In this document: in pieces, positions 8,121 through 16,255 of the stretch
How the letters are laid out: the number at the start of each line of letters is the position of its first letter
Numbering within the stretch: the first letter of the stretch is position 1
Notes under the pieces: model-generated
Told to the model about the DNA's origin: nothing
Seen by the model: only the letters and a program-made list of their open reading frames with translations
Databases searched by the model: none
Position numbers and translations under genes: made by a program
Assembly (NCBI GenBank): GCA_023260835.1
Contig: JALQTR010000020.1
Coordinates: 1 to 33,563, forward strand
Direction: 5' to 3'
DNA: 33,563 bases
Origin: Paracoccaceae bacterium
GTDB taxonomy: Bacteria > Pseudomonadota > Alphaproteobacteria > Rhodobacterales > Rhodobacteraceae

Positions 8121-9668
8121 ATGAGCGATACGTCACAAACCAAACCAGCAGCCGGCCTGCTGGGTCGGGTCGACAGACCCCTATTTGCAATCACAGCGGG
8201 GTTTATTGCGCTGTTTTGTCTTCTGGCTATGATTGATTTGGACATGTTGTCAGGCTTGGTCGATGCAGGGTTTGCTTGGTCTGCGAAATATTTTGGCCTT
8301 TACTGGCAGGTCCTGTTGCTGGCCACATTCTTGATCGGTCTGGTGCTGTGTGTCCTGCCAGGTGGCCGCGCTGTTTTAGGCGGATTAACGGCACCTGAAT
8401 TTTCCAATTTCCAGTGGGGGTCCATGATCATGTGTACCCTGCTGGCAGGCGGCGGTGTGTTTTGGGCCGCGGGCGAACCGATAGCCCATTATCTGTGGAC
8501 CCCGCCTTTGTTTGGCGATTTATCCGGCGATGAAACCTCCCGCGCCCATGCCGCACTGGCGCAGGCCTATTTGCACTGGGGCTTTCTGGCCTGGGCCATT
8601 TTGGGTGCGCTGACCACCGTCATGCTGATGCATTACCATTATGAAAAGGGCCTGCCACTGGCCCCGCGCACACTGCTGTATCCCGTGTTCAAGGATCGGG
8701 CAATCAATGGCCCAATCGGTCTGATTGCCGATGCGTCCTGCATTATTGCCGTTGTTGCCGGCACTGTTGGTCCGATTGGATTTTTGGGCCTGCAAATGTC
8801 TTATGGTCTGAACGCTTTGTTTGGCATCCCTGACACATTTGCAACCCAAGCCGTCATGATCCTTGGCTTGGCCGGTATTTACATTGTTTCGGCCATTTCA
8901 GGCCTGAACAAAGGCATTCAGCTGCTGTCCAAATTCAACGTGGTTTTGGCCTTTGCCCTGATGGCGTTTATGCTGGTCTTTGGCCCAACCGCATCGATCT
9001 TGTCGGGCTTTTTCGGCGGTATGGGAACCTATTTGTCCAATTTCTTTGGCATGGCTATGTTCCGCGGTGATGCGGGCCTGTTTGGCGAACCCGGCTGGCT
9101 GGGTTGGTGGACCGTGTTCTTTTGGGGCTGGTTCTTGGGCTACGGTCCGTTGATGGCGATCTTTATTGCAAAAATCAGCCGTGGGCGGTCGATCCGATCG
9201 ATCATCATCCTGTTGGCGGTGATCGCGCCGATCATCACCAATTTCTGGTTCACCATTATCGGTGGCAGCGGGATTGCATTGGAACAGGCCACCGCTGGCG
9301 TGATTTCCGGCCCATTCGAAGGGTTCAACCTGCCCGCAGGGCTGCTGGCGATCACCCAAGCCATGCCAATGGGATTCATCCTGTCCCTGCTGTTTTTAGT
9401 TCTGACCATGATCTTTGTCGCAACCACATCCGACTCCATGAGCTTCGTCATCGCCACAGCCATGTCAGATGACAACCCATCCACCGCATTGCGCGCCTTT
9501 TGGGGGGCCGCCATGGCCGTGATGGCACTGATCCTGATCGCCACAGGCAGCGGCGGTGTTGGCAAATTGCAAAGCTTCATTGTGGTAACGGCTGTGCCTG
9601 TATCGCTGGTGCTGTTGCCGTCACTTTGGGATGCGCTGCGTATTACATTGGCTTTGGGTCGTCGCTGA
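8121..9668 (+). CDS. BCCT-family transporter (betaine/carnitine/choline type)
   Basis: 515 residues, about twelve hydrophobic segments. Sodium- or proton-coupled inner-membrane importer of quaternary or methylated amines. BCCT signatures: LAGGGVFWAAGEPIAHYLW (TM3-4, aromatic-box region), LHWGFLAWAILG, and the family motif WWTVFFWGWFLGYGPLMAIFIAKISRGRSIR in TM8, equivalent to WTxFYWAWWxSWSPFVGxFIARISRGR in BetP. The classic motif is noticeably relaxed (FFWGWFLGYGP), so the substrate may differ from glycine betaine. No long osmosensory C-terminal tail is present, so a nutrient-uptake role is more likely than osmoregulation. GGGAGGAA precedes the ATG by about 8 nt. Its place after ALDH and the M19-like gene suggests it feeds this pathway. 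Confidence 0.93.
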   Translation: MSDTSQTKPAAGLLGRVDRPLFAITAGFIALFCLLAMIDLDMLSGLVDAGFAWSAKYFGLYWQVLLLATFLIGLVLCVLPGGRAVLGGLTAPEFSNFQWGSMIMCTLLAGGGVFWAAGEPIAHYLWTPPLFGDLSGDETSRAHAALAQAYLHWGFLAWAILGALTTVMLMHYHYEKGLPLAPRTLLYPVFKDRAINGPIGLIADASCIIAVVAGTVGPIGFLGLQMSYGLNALFGIPDTFATQAVMILGLAGIYIVSAISGLNKGIQLLSKFNVVLAFALMAFMLVFGPTASILSGFFGGMGTYLSNFFGMAMFRGDAGLFGEPGWLGWWTVFFWGWFLGYGPLMAIFIAKISRGRSIRSIIILLAVIAPIITNFWFTIIGGSGIALEQATAGVISGPFEGFNLPAGLLAITQAMPMGFILSLLFLVLTMIFVATTSDSMSFVIATAMSDDNPSTALRAFWGAAMAVMALILIATGSGGVGKLQSFIVVTAVPVSLVLLPSLWDALRITLALGRR

Positions 9669-9681
9669 CCCTATGTATAAT

Positions 9682-9703
9682 GGGGCGGCGGTTGCGCCGC
9701 CCC
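9682..9703 (+). terminator. GC-rich hairpin after BCCT gene
   Basis: GGGGCGGCG-GTTG-CGCCGCCCC is a perfect 9-bp stem with a 4-nt loop, 14 nt after the BCCT stop. Only AACTTT follows, with no real U-tract. It may be a partial terminator or an mRNA 3-prime stabiliser, lowering expression of the downstream genes relative to the transporter. Confidence 0.5.
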
Positions 9704-9739
9704 AACTTTGCTAATCTGAACTTTGCAAAAGGTATTGAT

Positions 9740-11413
9740 ATGACCGATGCCGTCCATCGCTCCGACACTCCACTTGGACCGTTGCACAGATCACCTGACC
9801 AGGTGATGCGTTTGGCCCGCATGGGCAGCGCCCATCCGATGCGTCTGTCATTTCTTCGCGTTTTGCTGCGCCGTGTCGCGCAAGAAGGGTGGGAATTCAC
9901 TCGCACGCATTGGCAAATGGATGCCCGCGGCGTGGGCCGCGCCGTATACCGCGCCAAGGGGCCGCAGCGCAGCTATTCTTTGGTGGCCTTTGCCCATGAT
10001 CTACCAGATGAGGCCCGATCCGATCGGGTCATTGCCACCGCTTGGGATGCCACCTTCACCCTGTTTGATGGTGAACCAACACCCACCGATCTGGACCGTT
10101 TGGCCGCCAATGTCCCCTTGCAAGAGGCCGGACGCATCAGCGCAAAGGAATTATCACTGAGCCGCGCCAACCGGTCTGTGCGCCTGTTCAATCACGTGGT
10201 TGACCGTTTATCCAAAGGGCAGCAACCCGATATGGATCAGATCGACGCGGTTGGATACCTGATGCGCACCACAGCCGTCTATGGATCGGGAAAATTTGGC
10301 GCCGCCGACCGCGCATTGATCGCAGATCGCGCAGAATTATCCGCGCCGTTTCAGGCTGAAATGCTGTCGGTCTGGCTGACACGATGGTTCATCATGGATC
10401 TGGTCAACCATCTGGCCGCACATAAGGGCGGCGCGCAGGCGGCGCAGCTGGATCCGGGCATCGCCCGCCGCCTGGGTGTTGGCAATTCCACCGGTTTGGG
10501 CATGGCCCCCTTTTTGGTCCGCCACCCCACATTGATCAACAATTGGATTTTCGCCCGCGAAGAGGCATTGGCCCGCGTCCGCGCCCTGCCCGGGGTAACT
10601 GCGGATCAGGGTGTCACGCTGAAAAATACATTGGCAGCAGCACAGGAAAATGCCGCCCATTGGCAATCGGATCATCCCATCCAAATCGCCAAACTGGCCG
10701 ATTTACGCCAGGATCTGGCTGCCATCGAAACCCATCTGACCCAATGGCCGGCGGGTCAAATGCCATGGAACGCATTATGGCTGTGGGGGCAGGATCATCT
10801 GTCGATCGAAGGGCAAGAGGCATTGCTGTCCATCATGCTGGAACCCCATGGGGACCTGATCGACGGGTTGGCCGAATGCATGAACGCAGACGAGGCCAAA
10901 GCCTTTCGCATCAATGGCGCGATGCCCATCGCCGATCTGCGACACATATTGCAAACCCATTACGATTGGGCGTTGAAGATCGATTTCAACGACCCCGGGC
11001 AAATGGCGCGGTTTTGGTACGTTTCTGAAGAAAAGCTGGAGCCACGGCTCGGCGAACGGTTTTTGGAGGACGGCGCCGAATTGGAACAACCGCTTGCCAT
11101 CGCGCATTTGGCCCGCAAACTGTATGATGCATTGGCGGCCTGGGATGACACAGCCCCCGTTGCGGCCCTTTTGTTGGCCCATCCGCAGCACCGCCTGATG
11201 GTGCGCCGCGCCCAAGCCGCGCCCAAATACCCCTTCGCCGAGGTCAGGGACAATCTGATCGCCCATGATATGCTGCCGATTGATCTGATGCGCTGTAAAT
11301 TGGCTTTCTTTGGGGCGACGCGGTTTGACCCGCGGTCTGACAAATGGGTGCGCATCAGCCTGTTCAGCGGCATGTCCTATCCGTTTGAAATCACCGCTGG
11401 GGGCGCGATATGA
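9740..11413 (+). CDS. Conserved hypothetical protein, 557 residues, coupled to DUF3726-like gene
   Basis: I do not recognise a characterised domain. From MTDAVHRSDTPLGPLHRS it is soluble, with no signal peptide or membrane segment, and rich in Trp, Arg and His. Segments that look like family-conserved blocks: GRAVYRAKGPQRSYSLVAFAHDL, DAVGYLMRTTAVYGSGKFGAADR, GNSTGLGMAPFLVRHPTLINNWIFAREEALARVR and RFWYVSEEKLEPRLGERF. The ORF track extends 80 codons upstream into the BCCT gene; the ATG at 9740 is chosen because AAAGG lies about 9 nt upstream and the upstream part overlaps BCCT in another frame. The stop overlaps the next gene (ATGA), so the two are translationally coupled and probably act together. 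A catabolic role tied to the BCCT substrate is inferred from position only. Confidence 0.85.
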   Translation: MTDAVHRSDTPLGPLHRSPDQVMRLARMGSAHPMRLSFLRVLLRRVAQEGWEFTRTHWQMDARGVGRAVYRAKGPQRSYSLVAFAHDLPDEARSDRVIATAWDATFTLFDGEPTPTDLDRLAANVPLQEAGRISAKELSLSRANRSVRLFNHVVDRLSKGQQPDMDQIDAVGYLMRTTAVYGSGKFGAADRALIADRAELSAPFQAEMLSVWLTRWFIMDLVNHLAAHKGGAQAAQLDPGIARRLGVGNSTGLGMAPFLVRHPTLINNWIFAREEALARVRALPGVTADQGVTLKNTLAAAQENAAHWQSDHPIQIAKLADLRQDLAAIETHLTQWPAGQMPWNALWLWGQDHLSIEGQEALLSIMLEPHGDLIDGLAECMNADEAKAFRINGAMPIADLRHILQTHYDWALKIDFNDPGQMARFWYVSEEKLEPRLGERFLEDGAELEQPLAIAHLARKLYDALAAWDDTAPVAALLLAHPQHRLMVRRAQAAPKYPFAEVRDNLIAHDMLPIDLMRCKLAFFGATRFDPRSDKWVRISLFSGMSYPFEITAGGAI

Positions 11414-12048
11414 ACCATAATTCCGCATTCAGCCAAACAGAATTTGAAACCCTTTGCGGCAAGGCGGCACGTGGGGCCGGTTTGGATTGGGGCCTTGCGG
11501 AAGAGGCCGGCAAAGCCGCCGGCTGGATGTACATCCGCGGCATTAATGCCGCCTCGGCATTGGTGAAGGCAATCAGCAGCGCACCAAGCCCCGCACCCAT
11601 TTGCGGCGATGATAACTGGGGTGGGCAAACCCCAATTTGCCCGATCCACACAGGCGCTGCTTTGGTCGATTATGCGGGGCTGAATGCCCTGCCCAGCCGC
11701 ATCACAAATCTGCGCCAACCGGTGATGATCATCCCATTTTTGGCAATGGCCGCCGATCTGATGGGGTGCCAATTCGACCTTTTGTGCAACGACATCCGGC
11801 TGTCTGTGACTGCGCAGGCCATCATAGGGGCTGCAGATGATCTGTGCGCTTTAACAGGTTTAGACTGTGCCACAGTGCAGATCACCGCCGCGGCCATAAC
11901 GGCGCAACCAGATCACAAACCCCAATTCGCTGTGGTGGACCCATCCGCAATCGCAGCGCTTGACGCGCTTGGCGCGCGAACCTATGTCCCGGCCACCGAA
12001 AGCTCACGCCAAAGTGGCGCAGGGGCAGGCACTTCTGACAATGATTAA
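11410..12048 (+). CDS. DUF3726-like protein
   Basis: 212 residues. The N-terminal block FETLCGKAARGAGLDWGLAEEAGKAAGWM (about residues 12-40) matches what I recall of DUF3726, a family of unknown function in marine proteobacteria; that assignment is from memory. Visible elements: alternating Ala/Gly-rich helices, seven cysteines scattered through the chain, and a hydrophilic C-terminal tail (SSRQSGAGAGTSDND). No signal peptide. It overlaps the 557-residue gene by 4 nt and precedes RidA by 11 nt, so all three probably share a transcript. Function unknown. A subunit or accessory role for the larger partner is plausible but unproven. Confidence 0.8.
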   Translation: MNHNSAFSQTEFETLCGKAARGAGLDWGLAEEAGKAAGWMYIRGINAASALVKAISSAPSPAPICGDDNWGGQTPICPIHTGAALVDYAGLNALPSRITNLRQPVMIIPFLAMAADLMGCQFDLLCNDIRLSVTAQAIIGAADDLCALTGLDCATVQITAAAITAQPDHKPQFAVVDPSAIAALDALGARTYVPATESSRQSGAGAGTSDND

Positions 12049-12059
12049 AGGAATATAAC

Positions 12060-12419
12060 ATGACCGTAACGCGTCTTGACGCTGGCCCCCGCATGAGCGA
12101 GGCCGTCATCAATGGTGACACCGTGTATCTGGCTGGCCAAGTCCCAGAAAATCTGGATGGGGACATCACCCAGCAAACCCAGGAAGTCCTGGCCGAAATC
12201 GATGCGCTGATGGCGCGTCTGGGCGGGTCGAAATCTGATTTGTTGTCCTGCCAAATTTGGCTGACCGATATGGCCGATTTCCCCGGTATGAACGCCGTTT
12301 GGGACGCTTGGGTGGATCAATCCAACCCACCGGCGCGCGCCACCTGCGGCATTGCTGCGCTTGCTCGTCCTGGAATGCGCATTGAAATCATCGCAATTGC
12401 GCGTAACCCAAAAACCTGA
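12060..12419 (+). CDS. RidA-family enamine/imine deaminase (Arg-containing)
   Basis: 119 residues, normal Rid length. Rid proteins hydrolyse reactive enamines and imines from amino-acid or amine oxidation to ketones and ammonia. Seen: GDTVYLAGQVPENLDGDITQQTQEVLAEIDALMARLGGSKSDLLSCQIWLTDMADFPGMNAVWDAWV, then PARATCGIAALARPGMRIEIIAIA, which keeps the Arg equivalent to the carboxylate-binding Arg105 of RidA. GGAATATAAC precedes the ATG. Last gene of the plus-strand run; it likely removes unstable imines made by neighbouring oxidative enzymes. Ends at a perfect bidirectional hairpin. Confidence 0.92.
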   Translation: MTVTRLDAGPRMSEAVINGDTVYLAGQVPENLDGDITQQTQEVLAEIDALMARLGGSKSDLLSCQIWLTDMADFPGMNAVWDAWVDQSNPPARATCGIAALARPGMRIEIIAIARNPKT

Positions 12420-12429
12420 TGCACATATT

Positions 12430-12453
12430 CAGCACCCCTGACAGGGGGTGCTG
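12430..12453. terminator. Bidirectional terminator hairpin between two rid genes
   Basis: CAGCACCCC-TGACAG-GGGGTGCTG: perfect 9-bp stem and 6-nt loop in the 49-nt gap between two convergent genes (ends at 12419 and 12469). T-tracts are short (ATTTAC on the plus side), but placement and perfect symmetry favour a shared terminator. Confidence 0.7.
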
Positions 12454-12468
12454 ATTTACGCCTGGACC

Positions 12469-12864
12469 CTAGTCCACAGGTTGCGCGGCCCAAAGTTCAA
12501 TCTCGACCTTGAAGTCAGGGCGCGTGAACCCCGACACAATCAACAGCGTTGAACTGGGCAGCCGCGCCTGATCGCCGATGAATTCATCCCGAGCACGCAT
12601 ATAATCAGCCATAAAAGCACGATCCGTCACATAGGCCGAAATATGCGCCGTATCCGCCGGACCCATGCCACCTTCGGCCAAAATATGGCGGATGTTATCA
12701 AAACACAGGCGCGCCTGATCATAGGCACCGGACGGCACCTGCCCATCCGGCGTGATCGCCAGCTGGCCGGATGTGCGGATCATGCGCATCCCTTCAGGAA
12801 TTTCTGTTCCGTGGGAATAGGCGCCAAAAGGGGGATGCAGCGCATTTGGATTTAAGGCCTTCAT
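12469..12864 (-). CDS. Rid-family protein lacking the RidA arginine
   Basis: 131 residues from MKALNPNALHPPFGAYSHGTEIP. Rid/YjgF fold: MIRTSGQLAITPDGQVPSGAYDQARLCFDNIRHILAEGGMGPADTAHISAYVTDRAFMADYMRARDEFIG, then LPSSTLLIVSGFTRPDFKVEIELWA. The position of RidA Arg105 is Ser (PSSTLL instead of PARxT), which puts it with the Rid4-7-type subfamilies, often linked to catabolic pathways rather than imine detoxification. The ORF track adds 67 upstream codons; the ATG at 12864 is chosen for its strong AGGAAAGGAG and homology. It converges with the Arg-containing RidA and diverges from the creatininase-family gene across a region with spaced CTGGCAAG half-sites. Confidence 0.9.
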   Translation of the reverse strand: MKALNPNALHPPFGAYSHGTEIPEGMRMIRTSGQLAITPDGQVPSGAYDQARLCFDNIRHILAEGGMGPADTAHISAYVTDRAFMADYMRARDEFIGDQARLPSSTLLIVSGFTRPDFKVEIELWAAQPVD

Positions 12865-12889
12865 GGGGTCTCCTTTCCTGTTGCTTGGG

Positions 12890-12936
12890 CTTGCCAGCTG
12901 GTTTTGATTCTGGCAAGAATTGATCACTCTCTGGCA
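12890..12936. promoter_or_regulatory. Operator candidate: CTTGCCAG/CTGGCAAG array
   Basis: CTTGCCAG (12890-12897) and CTGGCAAG (12910-12917) form a perfect 8-bp inverted repeat with a 12-nt spacer. A further CTGGCA lies at 12931-12936, 21 bp after the second arm, so half-sites recur about every two helical turns. It sits in the 162-bp divergent region between the Rid and creatininase-family genes. No cognate regulator gene adjoins it. Confidence 0.5.
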
Positions 12937-13026
12937 CAGATGACTGTAAGGGCCACAAACAATCCTGATGAACGCGGGGGGATGATTTGTGTTCTGTGAT
13001 ATCTTCAAAAAAACCGGACAGCGGAT

Positions 13027-13821
13027 ATGATGGCGCAGGGATATTGGGCGCAGATGTCGCGCCAAACGATGCAGGCCTTATCTACGGATACAATTGCTGT
13101 GCTGCCATTGGGGGCAACCGAACAACATGGCCCGCATTTGCCATTCAGCGTTGACAGCGATTTAATCGACGCGGTTACGACACGTATGTTGGGCGCCCTA
13201 GCACCTGATCAATCGGTGTTGGTCCTGCCGACATTGCACATCACCAAAAGCGATGAGCACACAGATTTCCCCGGCAGTTTGGCATTAGGCGCCGAAACAT
13301 TACTGGCCGTGATCCGTGATATCGGGGCCTCAATCGTGCGTGCAGGTGTGCAGCGGTTGGTGTTTTTCAACGGCCATGGGGGCAATTCGGCCCTGTTGCA
13401 GATTGCTGCGCGCAATTTGCGCCGACAGCACGGCCTGATTGTTGTCAGCTGTTCATGGGGCGGGTTTGCCGATTGGCAGGGGCTGTTTGATCCGCAGGAT
13501 TACGCGGTGGATATTCATGCGGGCGACAGTGAAACCTCGGCCATGTTGGCCCTGCACCCCGAATTGGTGAACATGGATCACGCCGAAAATTTTCGCCCTG
13601 CAATGGACAGTTGGGCGCATGATTTTCCCCAAATCGGCCTGACCGGCCAAGCCGCGTCCCCCGGATGGTTGGCGCAGGATCTGAACCCATCGGGCGCCTG
13701 CGGCAATGCCGCAGCGGCCACCGCCCAAAAGGGCCACCAATTGCTGGACAGCGCAGGTCGCAATTTTGCCAAATTTCTGGCTGAATTTTCCCGATTTGAT
13801 CACCGCAAACCACACCCTTGA
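13027..13821 (+). CDS. Creatininase-family amidohydrolase (MftE/ArfB-like motif)
   Basis: 264 residues, the family length. Metal-dependent amidohydrolase with motifs AVLPLGATEQHGPHLPFSVDSDLID (Glu, His and Asp ligands), LVFFNGHGGNSALL and DIHAGDSETSAML. True creatininase has NGHYEN, with the Glu as a metal ligand, where this protein has NGHGGN. That pattern and HAGxxETS are seen in MftE- and ArfB-type members that cut other amides or formamides. Conversion of creatinine to creatine is therefore not supported. The start at 13027 has a weak ribosome site; the adjacent second Met is equally possible. The FAD oxidase gene begins 10 nt after it, so the two form a pair. Confidence 0.88.
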   Translation: MMAQGYWAQMSRQTMQALSTDTIAVLPLGATEQHGPHLPFSVDSDLIDAVTTRMLGALAPDQSVLVLPTLHITKSDEHTDFPGSLALGAETLLAVIRDIGASIVRAGVQRLVFFNGHGGNSALLQIAARNLRRQHGLIVVSCSWGGFADWQGLFDPQDYAVDIHAGDSETSAMLALHPELVNMDHAENFRPAMDSWAHDFPQIGLTGQAASPGWLAQDLNPSGACGNAAAATAQKGHQLLDSAGRNFAKFLAEFSRFDHRKPHP

Positions 13822-13831
13822 AAGCATACTC

Positions 13832-15232
13832 ATGTCACAGACGACCCCTGAATCCGCCATAGATTGGGCCGCCATCGCCGCAAAGCTGGCGCCCGTTGCG
13901 GTGATTGATGAACCCGTTTTGGTGAAAAAGCGATCCCGCGATTTTTTCTGGTATTCGCCCATTTTAAACGAACAGCTGAAGCGCTGTTTTGGGGATCTGG
14001 TCGCACAGCCAAAATCGCGCGCGGAGTTGGCGCATTGTTTGGCCATCGCCTATGCGCATGATCTGCCAGTTGTTTTGCGCGGTGGCGGCACGGGCAATTA
14101 CGGCCAAGCGGTCCCGCTGCAGGGTGGTCTGATCATCGAAACCACCGGCATGAATCGCATTTTGGAAATTGGGGACGGGTTTGTCCGTGTCGAAGCCGGC
14201 GCGCTGATGGCGGATATTAACAAGGCGCTTTTGCCCCATGGCTGGGAAATGGCCATGTTTCCATCCACCCAAGACATCGCCACAATCGGCGGATTTATCG
14301 CCGGCGGCAGCGCCGGAATTGGGTCCATTTCAAATGGCGCTTTGCGCGAAAAGGGAAACATCATCCAGCTGAAGGCCCTATCCGTGGACAGCACCCCGAA
14401 AGAGCATACCTTTGATGCCGAAGACGCCCTGCAACTGCACCACGCCTGGGGCCTGAACGGCGCCATAACGGAAATAACACTGCGCACTGTGCCCACGCGT
14501 GATTGGGTGGGTTGCATGGCCAGCTTTGACACCTATCATGCCTGTTATGCCGCGGGATACGCGCTGGCATCATCAGACAGCATCGGGCGCAAATTATGTT
14601 CAACGCTGGATGCGCGCATTGCCGATTATTTTCCGCGCCTAAAGGGACATATTCGGCCGGACAAAGATCTGTTGGTGGCCCTTGTCCCACAAGAGGATGT
14701 CGCCGCATTTCGCACCCTGATGCACGACCATGGCGGGCATGTGGATTTATGCATGACCGATGCGCAGCGCAGGTCCAATAACCTGCCTCATGTATTTGAA
14801 TTTGCCTATAATCACACAACCCTTCAGGTGCTGAAGGCAGATCGGACCGCAACCTATCAACAGGTGGGGGTTCCCGATGCATCCGATGCGGCCCGCGTGG
14901 CGGCAATGGGTGCATTACAGGGCGATGATCTGTGGCAACATCACGAATTTGCCCGTCTAAACGGACAGGTGGTCGCCTTTGAGCTGCCCATTATATGGTT
15001 CACCAATTCGGCCCGCCTGCGCGAAATTGATGCCACCTATGAAGCCGGCGGTTTCCCCGTTTATGACGCACATTGTTATTTTGTCGAAGGCGGCGGTTTA
15101 AAAAGCGCGGATTATCGCCATTTGGCGTGGAAAAAACGGATGGATCCAAAGGGGTTGCTGAACCCCGGAAAATCCCGCGTCTGGCCCAAGGTTCAAAACC
15201 TAAGCCCCGAAGACATCGAGGCCAAAGCCTGA
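13832..15232 (+). CDS. FAD-binding oxidase/dehydrogenase (VAO/PCMH, GlcD-like)
   Basis: 466 residues. FAD_binding_4 fold: RAELAHCLAIAYAHDLPVVLRGGGTGNYGQAVPLQGGLIIETTGMNRILEIG (about residues 62-113), then FPSTQDIATIGGFIAGGSAGIGSISNGALREKGN, and the C-terminal WKKRMDPKGLLNPGKSRVWP typical of this family. It probably oxidises a 2-hydroxyacid or an alcohol/amine carbon using FAD. No covalent-attachment His is obvious in the GGGTGNYGQ region, so FAD may be non-covalent. The ATG at 13832 lies 10 nt after the creatininase-family stop; the longer track ORF overlaps that gene and is rejected. Its TGA directly abuts the convergent LysR stop. Substrate unknown. Confidence 0.88.
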   Translation: MSQTTPESAIDWAAIAAKLAPVAVIDEPVLVKKRSRDFFWYSPILNEQLKRCFGDLVAQPKSRAELAHCLAIAYAHDLPVVLRGGGTGNYGQAVPLQGGLIIETTGMNRILEIGDGFVRVEAGALMADINKALLPHGWEMAMFPSTQDIATIGGFIAGGSAGIGSISNGALREKGNIIQLKALSVDSTPKEHTFDAEDALQLHHAWGLNGAITEITLRTVPTRDWVGCMASFDTYHACYAAGYALASSDSIGRKLCSTLDARIADYFPRLKGHIRPDKDLLVALVPQEDVAAFRTLMHDHGGHVDLCMTDAQRRSNNLPHVFEFAYNHTTLQVLKADRTATYQQVGVPDASDAARVAAMGALQGDDLWQHHEFARLNGQVVAFELPIIWFTNSARLREIDATYEAGGFPVYDAHCYFVEGGGLKSADYRHLAWKKRMDPKGLLNPGKSRVWPKVQNLSPEDIEAKA

Positions 15233-16162
15233 TCACATGGATATCCGCGGCAGGCGCGCTGCCTCATCCGCGAACCAATTCAGAACGCGTTTCACATCGG
15301 GGTGATCGGCCAGATCGGGCTTATATTCGATTGAATAAACAGATGATTGCGGGGCAAAGGCGGGCCCAACCTGCATCAAACGGCCGGCGCGGATATCATC
15401 CGCCACCAAATGATGCCAGCCCAGCGCCACACCATCCCCATCAATCGCCGCCTGCAGCATGAATTGATAATTTGAATGCAAATAACCATCCGTGGGCGGG
15501 GTGTAACGCAGGCCAAAATGGGCAAACCATTCAGGCCAAAAAACATGCGCCCCAACGGGCATATCATATTGTAATAATGGCGCCCGCAGTAGCTGATCTG
15601 GGGTAAGGTGACCCCCTGTCAGCCCTGCCGCGAATTCCGGCGATGCAACGGGATAGACCTGCGCGGCAAAAAGCGGCTGCTTTGGCCAATCCGTTTCCCC
15701 ATCGGCGCGCCACCCGATCACCATATCAACATCGTTCAGATTGATGTCTTTCAACCAATAGGACACATTCAAATTGATCGGCACATCCCCCAAAACGCGC
15801 CGCAACCCGCTGAACCGTGGCAGCAACCAACCATGAGCAAATGTTTGCGTGCAGGCCAGAACGACCCCCCGCCGCGGCGCGGAGGTGCTGATCAGTTCAA
15901 TGGTTTGTAATATGTCTGAAAACCCACGATCAACCGCGCCGGCCAAACGCTGGCCATCCGGCGTTAGGGACAGTTTGTTGTGGTTGCGCGTGAACAAGGC
16001 CGCGCCCAATGCTTGTTCCAGCGTGGCGATATGGCGGCTGACGCTGGGCTGGCTCAGGCGCAACTCTTCCCCCGCGCGGGTGAAACTGCCATGCCGCGCG
16101 GCCGCTTCGAACACACGCAGGGGGATCATAATGGACTGCAATTTTGCAAAACGCTGCTTCAT
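15233..16162 (-). CDS. LysR-family regulator (GcvA-like)
   Basis: 309 residues. HTH at the N-terminus: MIPLRVFEAAARHGSFTRAGEELRLSQPSVSRHIATLEQALGAALFTRNHNKLSLTPDGQRLA (about residues 12-74), then an effector domain of GcvA type (MVIGWRADGETDWPKQPLFAAQVYPVASPEFA). It diverges from the TauD/TfdA dioxygenase gene; a perfect T-N11-A palindrome starts 8 bp upstream of its start codon. It therefore very likely represses itself and controls the dioxygenase. Its stop codon abuts that of the convergent FAD oxidase with no space, so no dedicated terminator exists on either strand here. Confidence 0.92.
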   Translation of the reverse strand: MKQRFAKLQSIMIPLRVFEAAARHGSFTRAGEELRLSQPSVSRHIATLEQALGAALFTRNHNKLSLTPDGQRLAGAVDRGFSDILQTIELISTSAPRRGVVLACTQTFAHGWLLPRFSGLRRVLGDVPINLNVSYWLKDINLNDVDMVIGWRADGETDWPKQPLFAAQVYPVASPEFAAGLTGGHLTPDQLLRAPLLQYDMPVGAHVFWPEWFAHFGLRYTPPTDGYLHSNYQFMLQAAIDGDGVALGWHHLVADDIRAGRLMQVGPAFAPQSSVYSIEYKPDLADHPDVKRVLNWFADEAARLPRISM

Positions 16163-16169
16163 ACAGCCA

Positions 16170-16188
16170 GTGTATGCAAATCATACAC
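16170..16188. promoter_or_regulatory. LysR box, perfect palindrome
   Basis: GTGTATG-CAAAT-CATACAC: perfect 7-bp arms and a 5-nt centre that contains the T-N11-A LysR core. It lies 8 bp upstream of the LysR start and 68 bp upstream of the dioxygenase start, the classical position for the recognition site of a divergently encoded LysR protein. Confidence 0.8.
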
Positions 16189-16255
16189 ATTAATGAAGTT
16201 TATTTTGATCATATTCCCATGCACCATCCATAAATCTGATGCAAAGGATGAAGAT

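Noticed and set aside
9500-9739. Extra 80 codons at the start of the 557-residue protein
   Set aside because: They overlap the end of the BCCT gene in another frame and run through a GC hairpin; the ATG at 9740 has a ribosome site.
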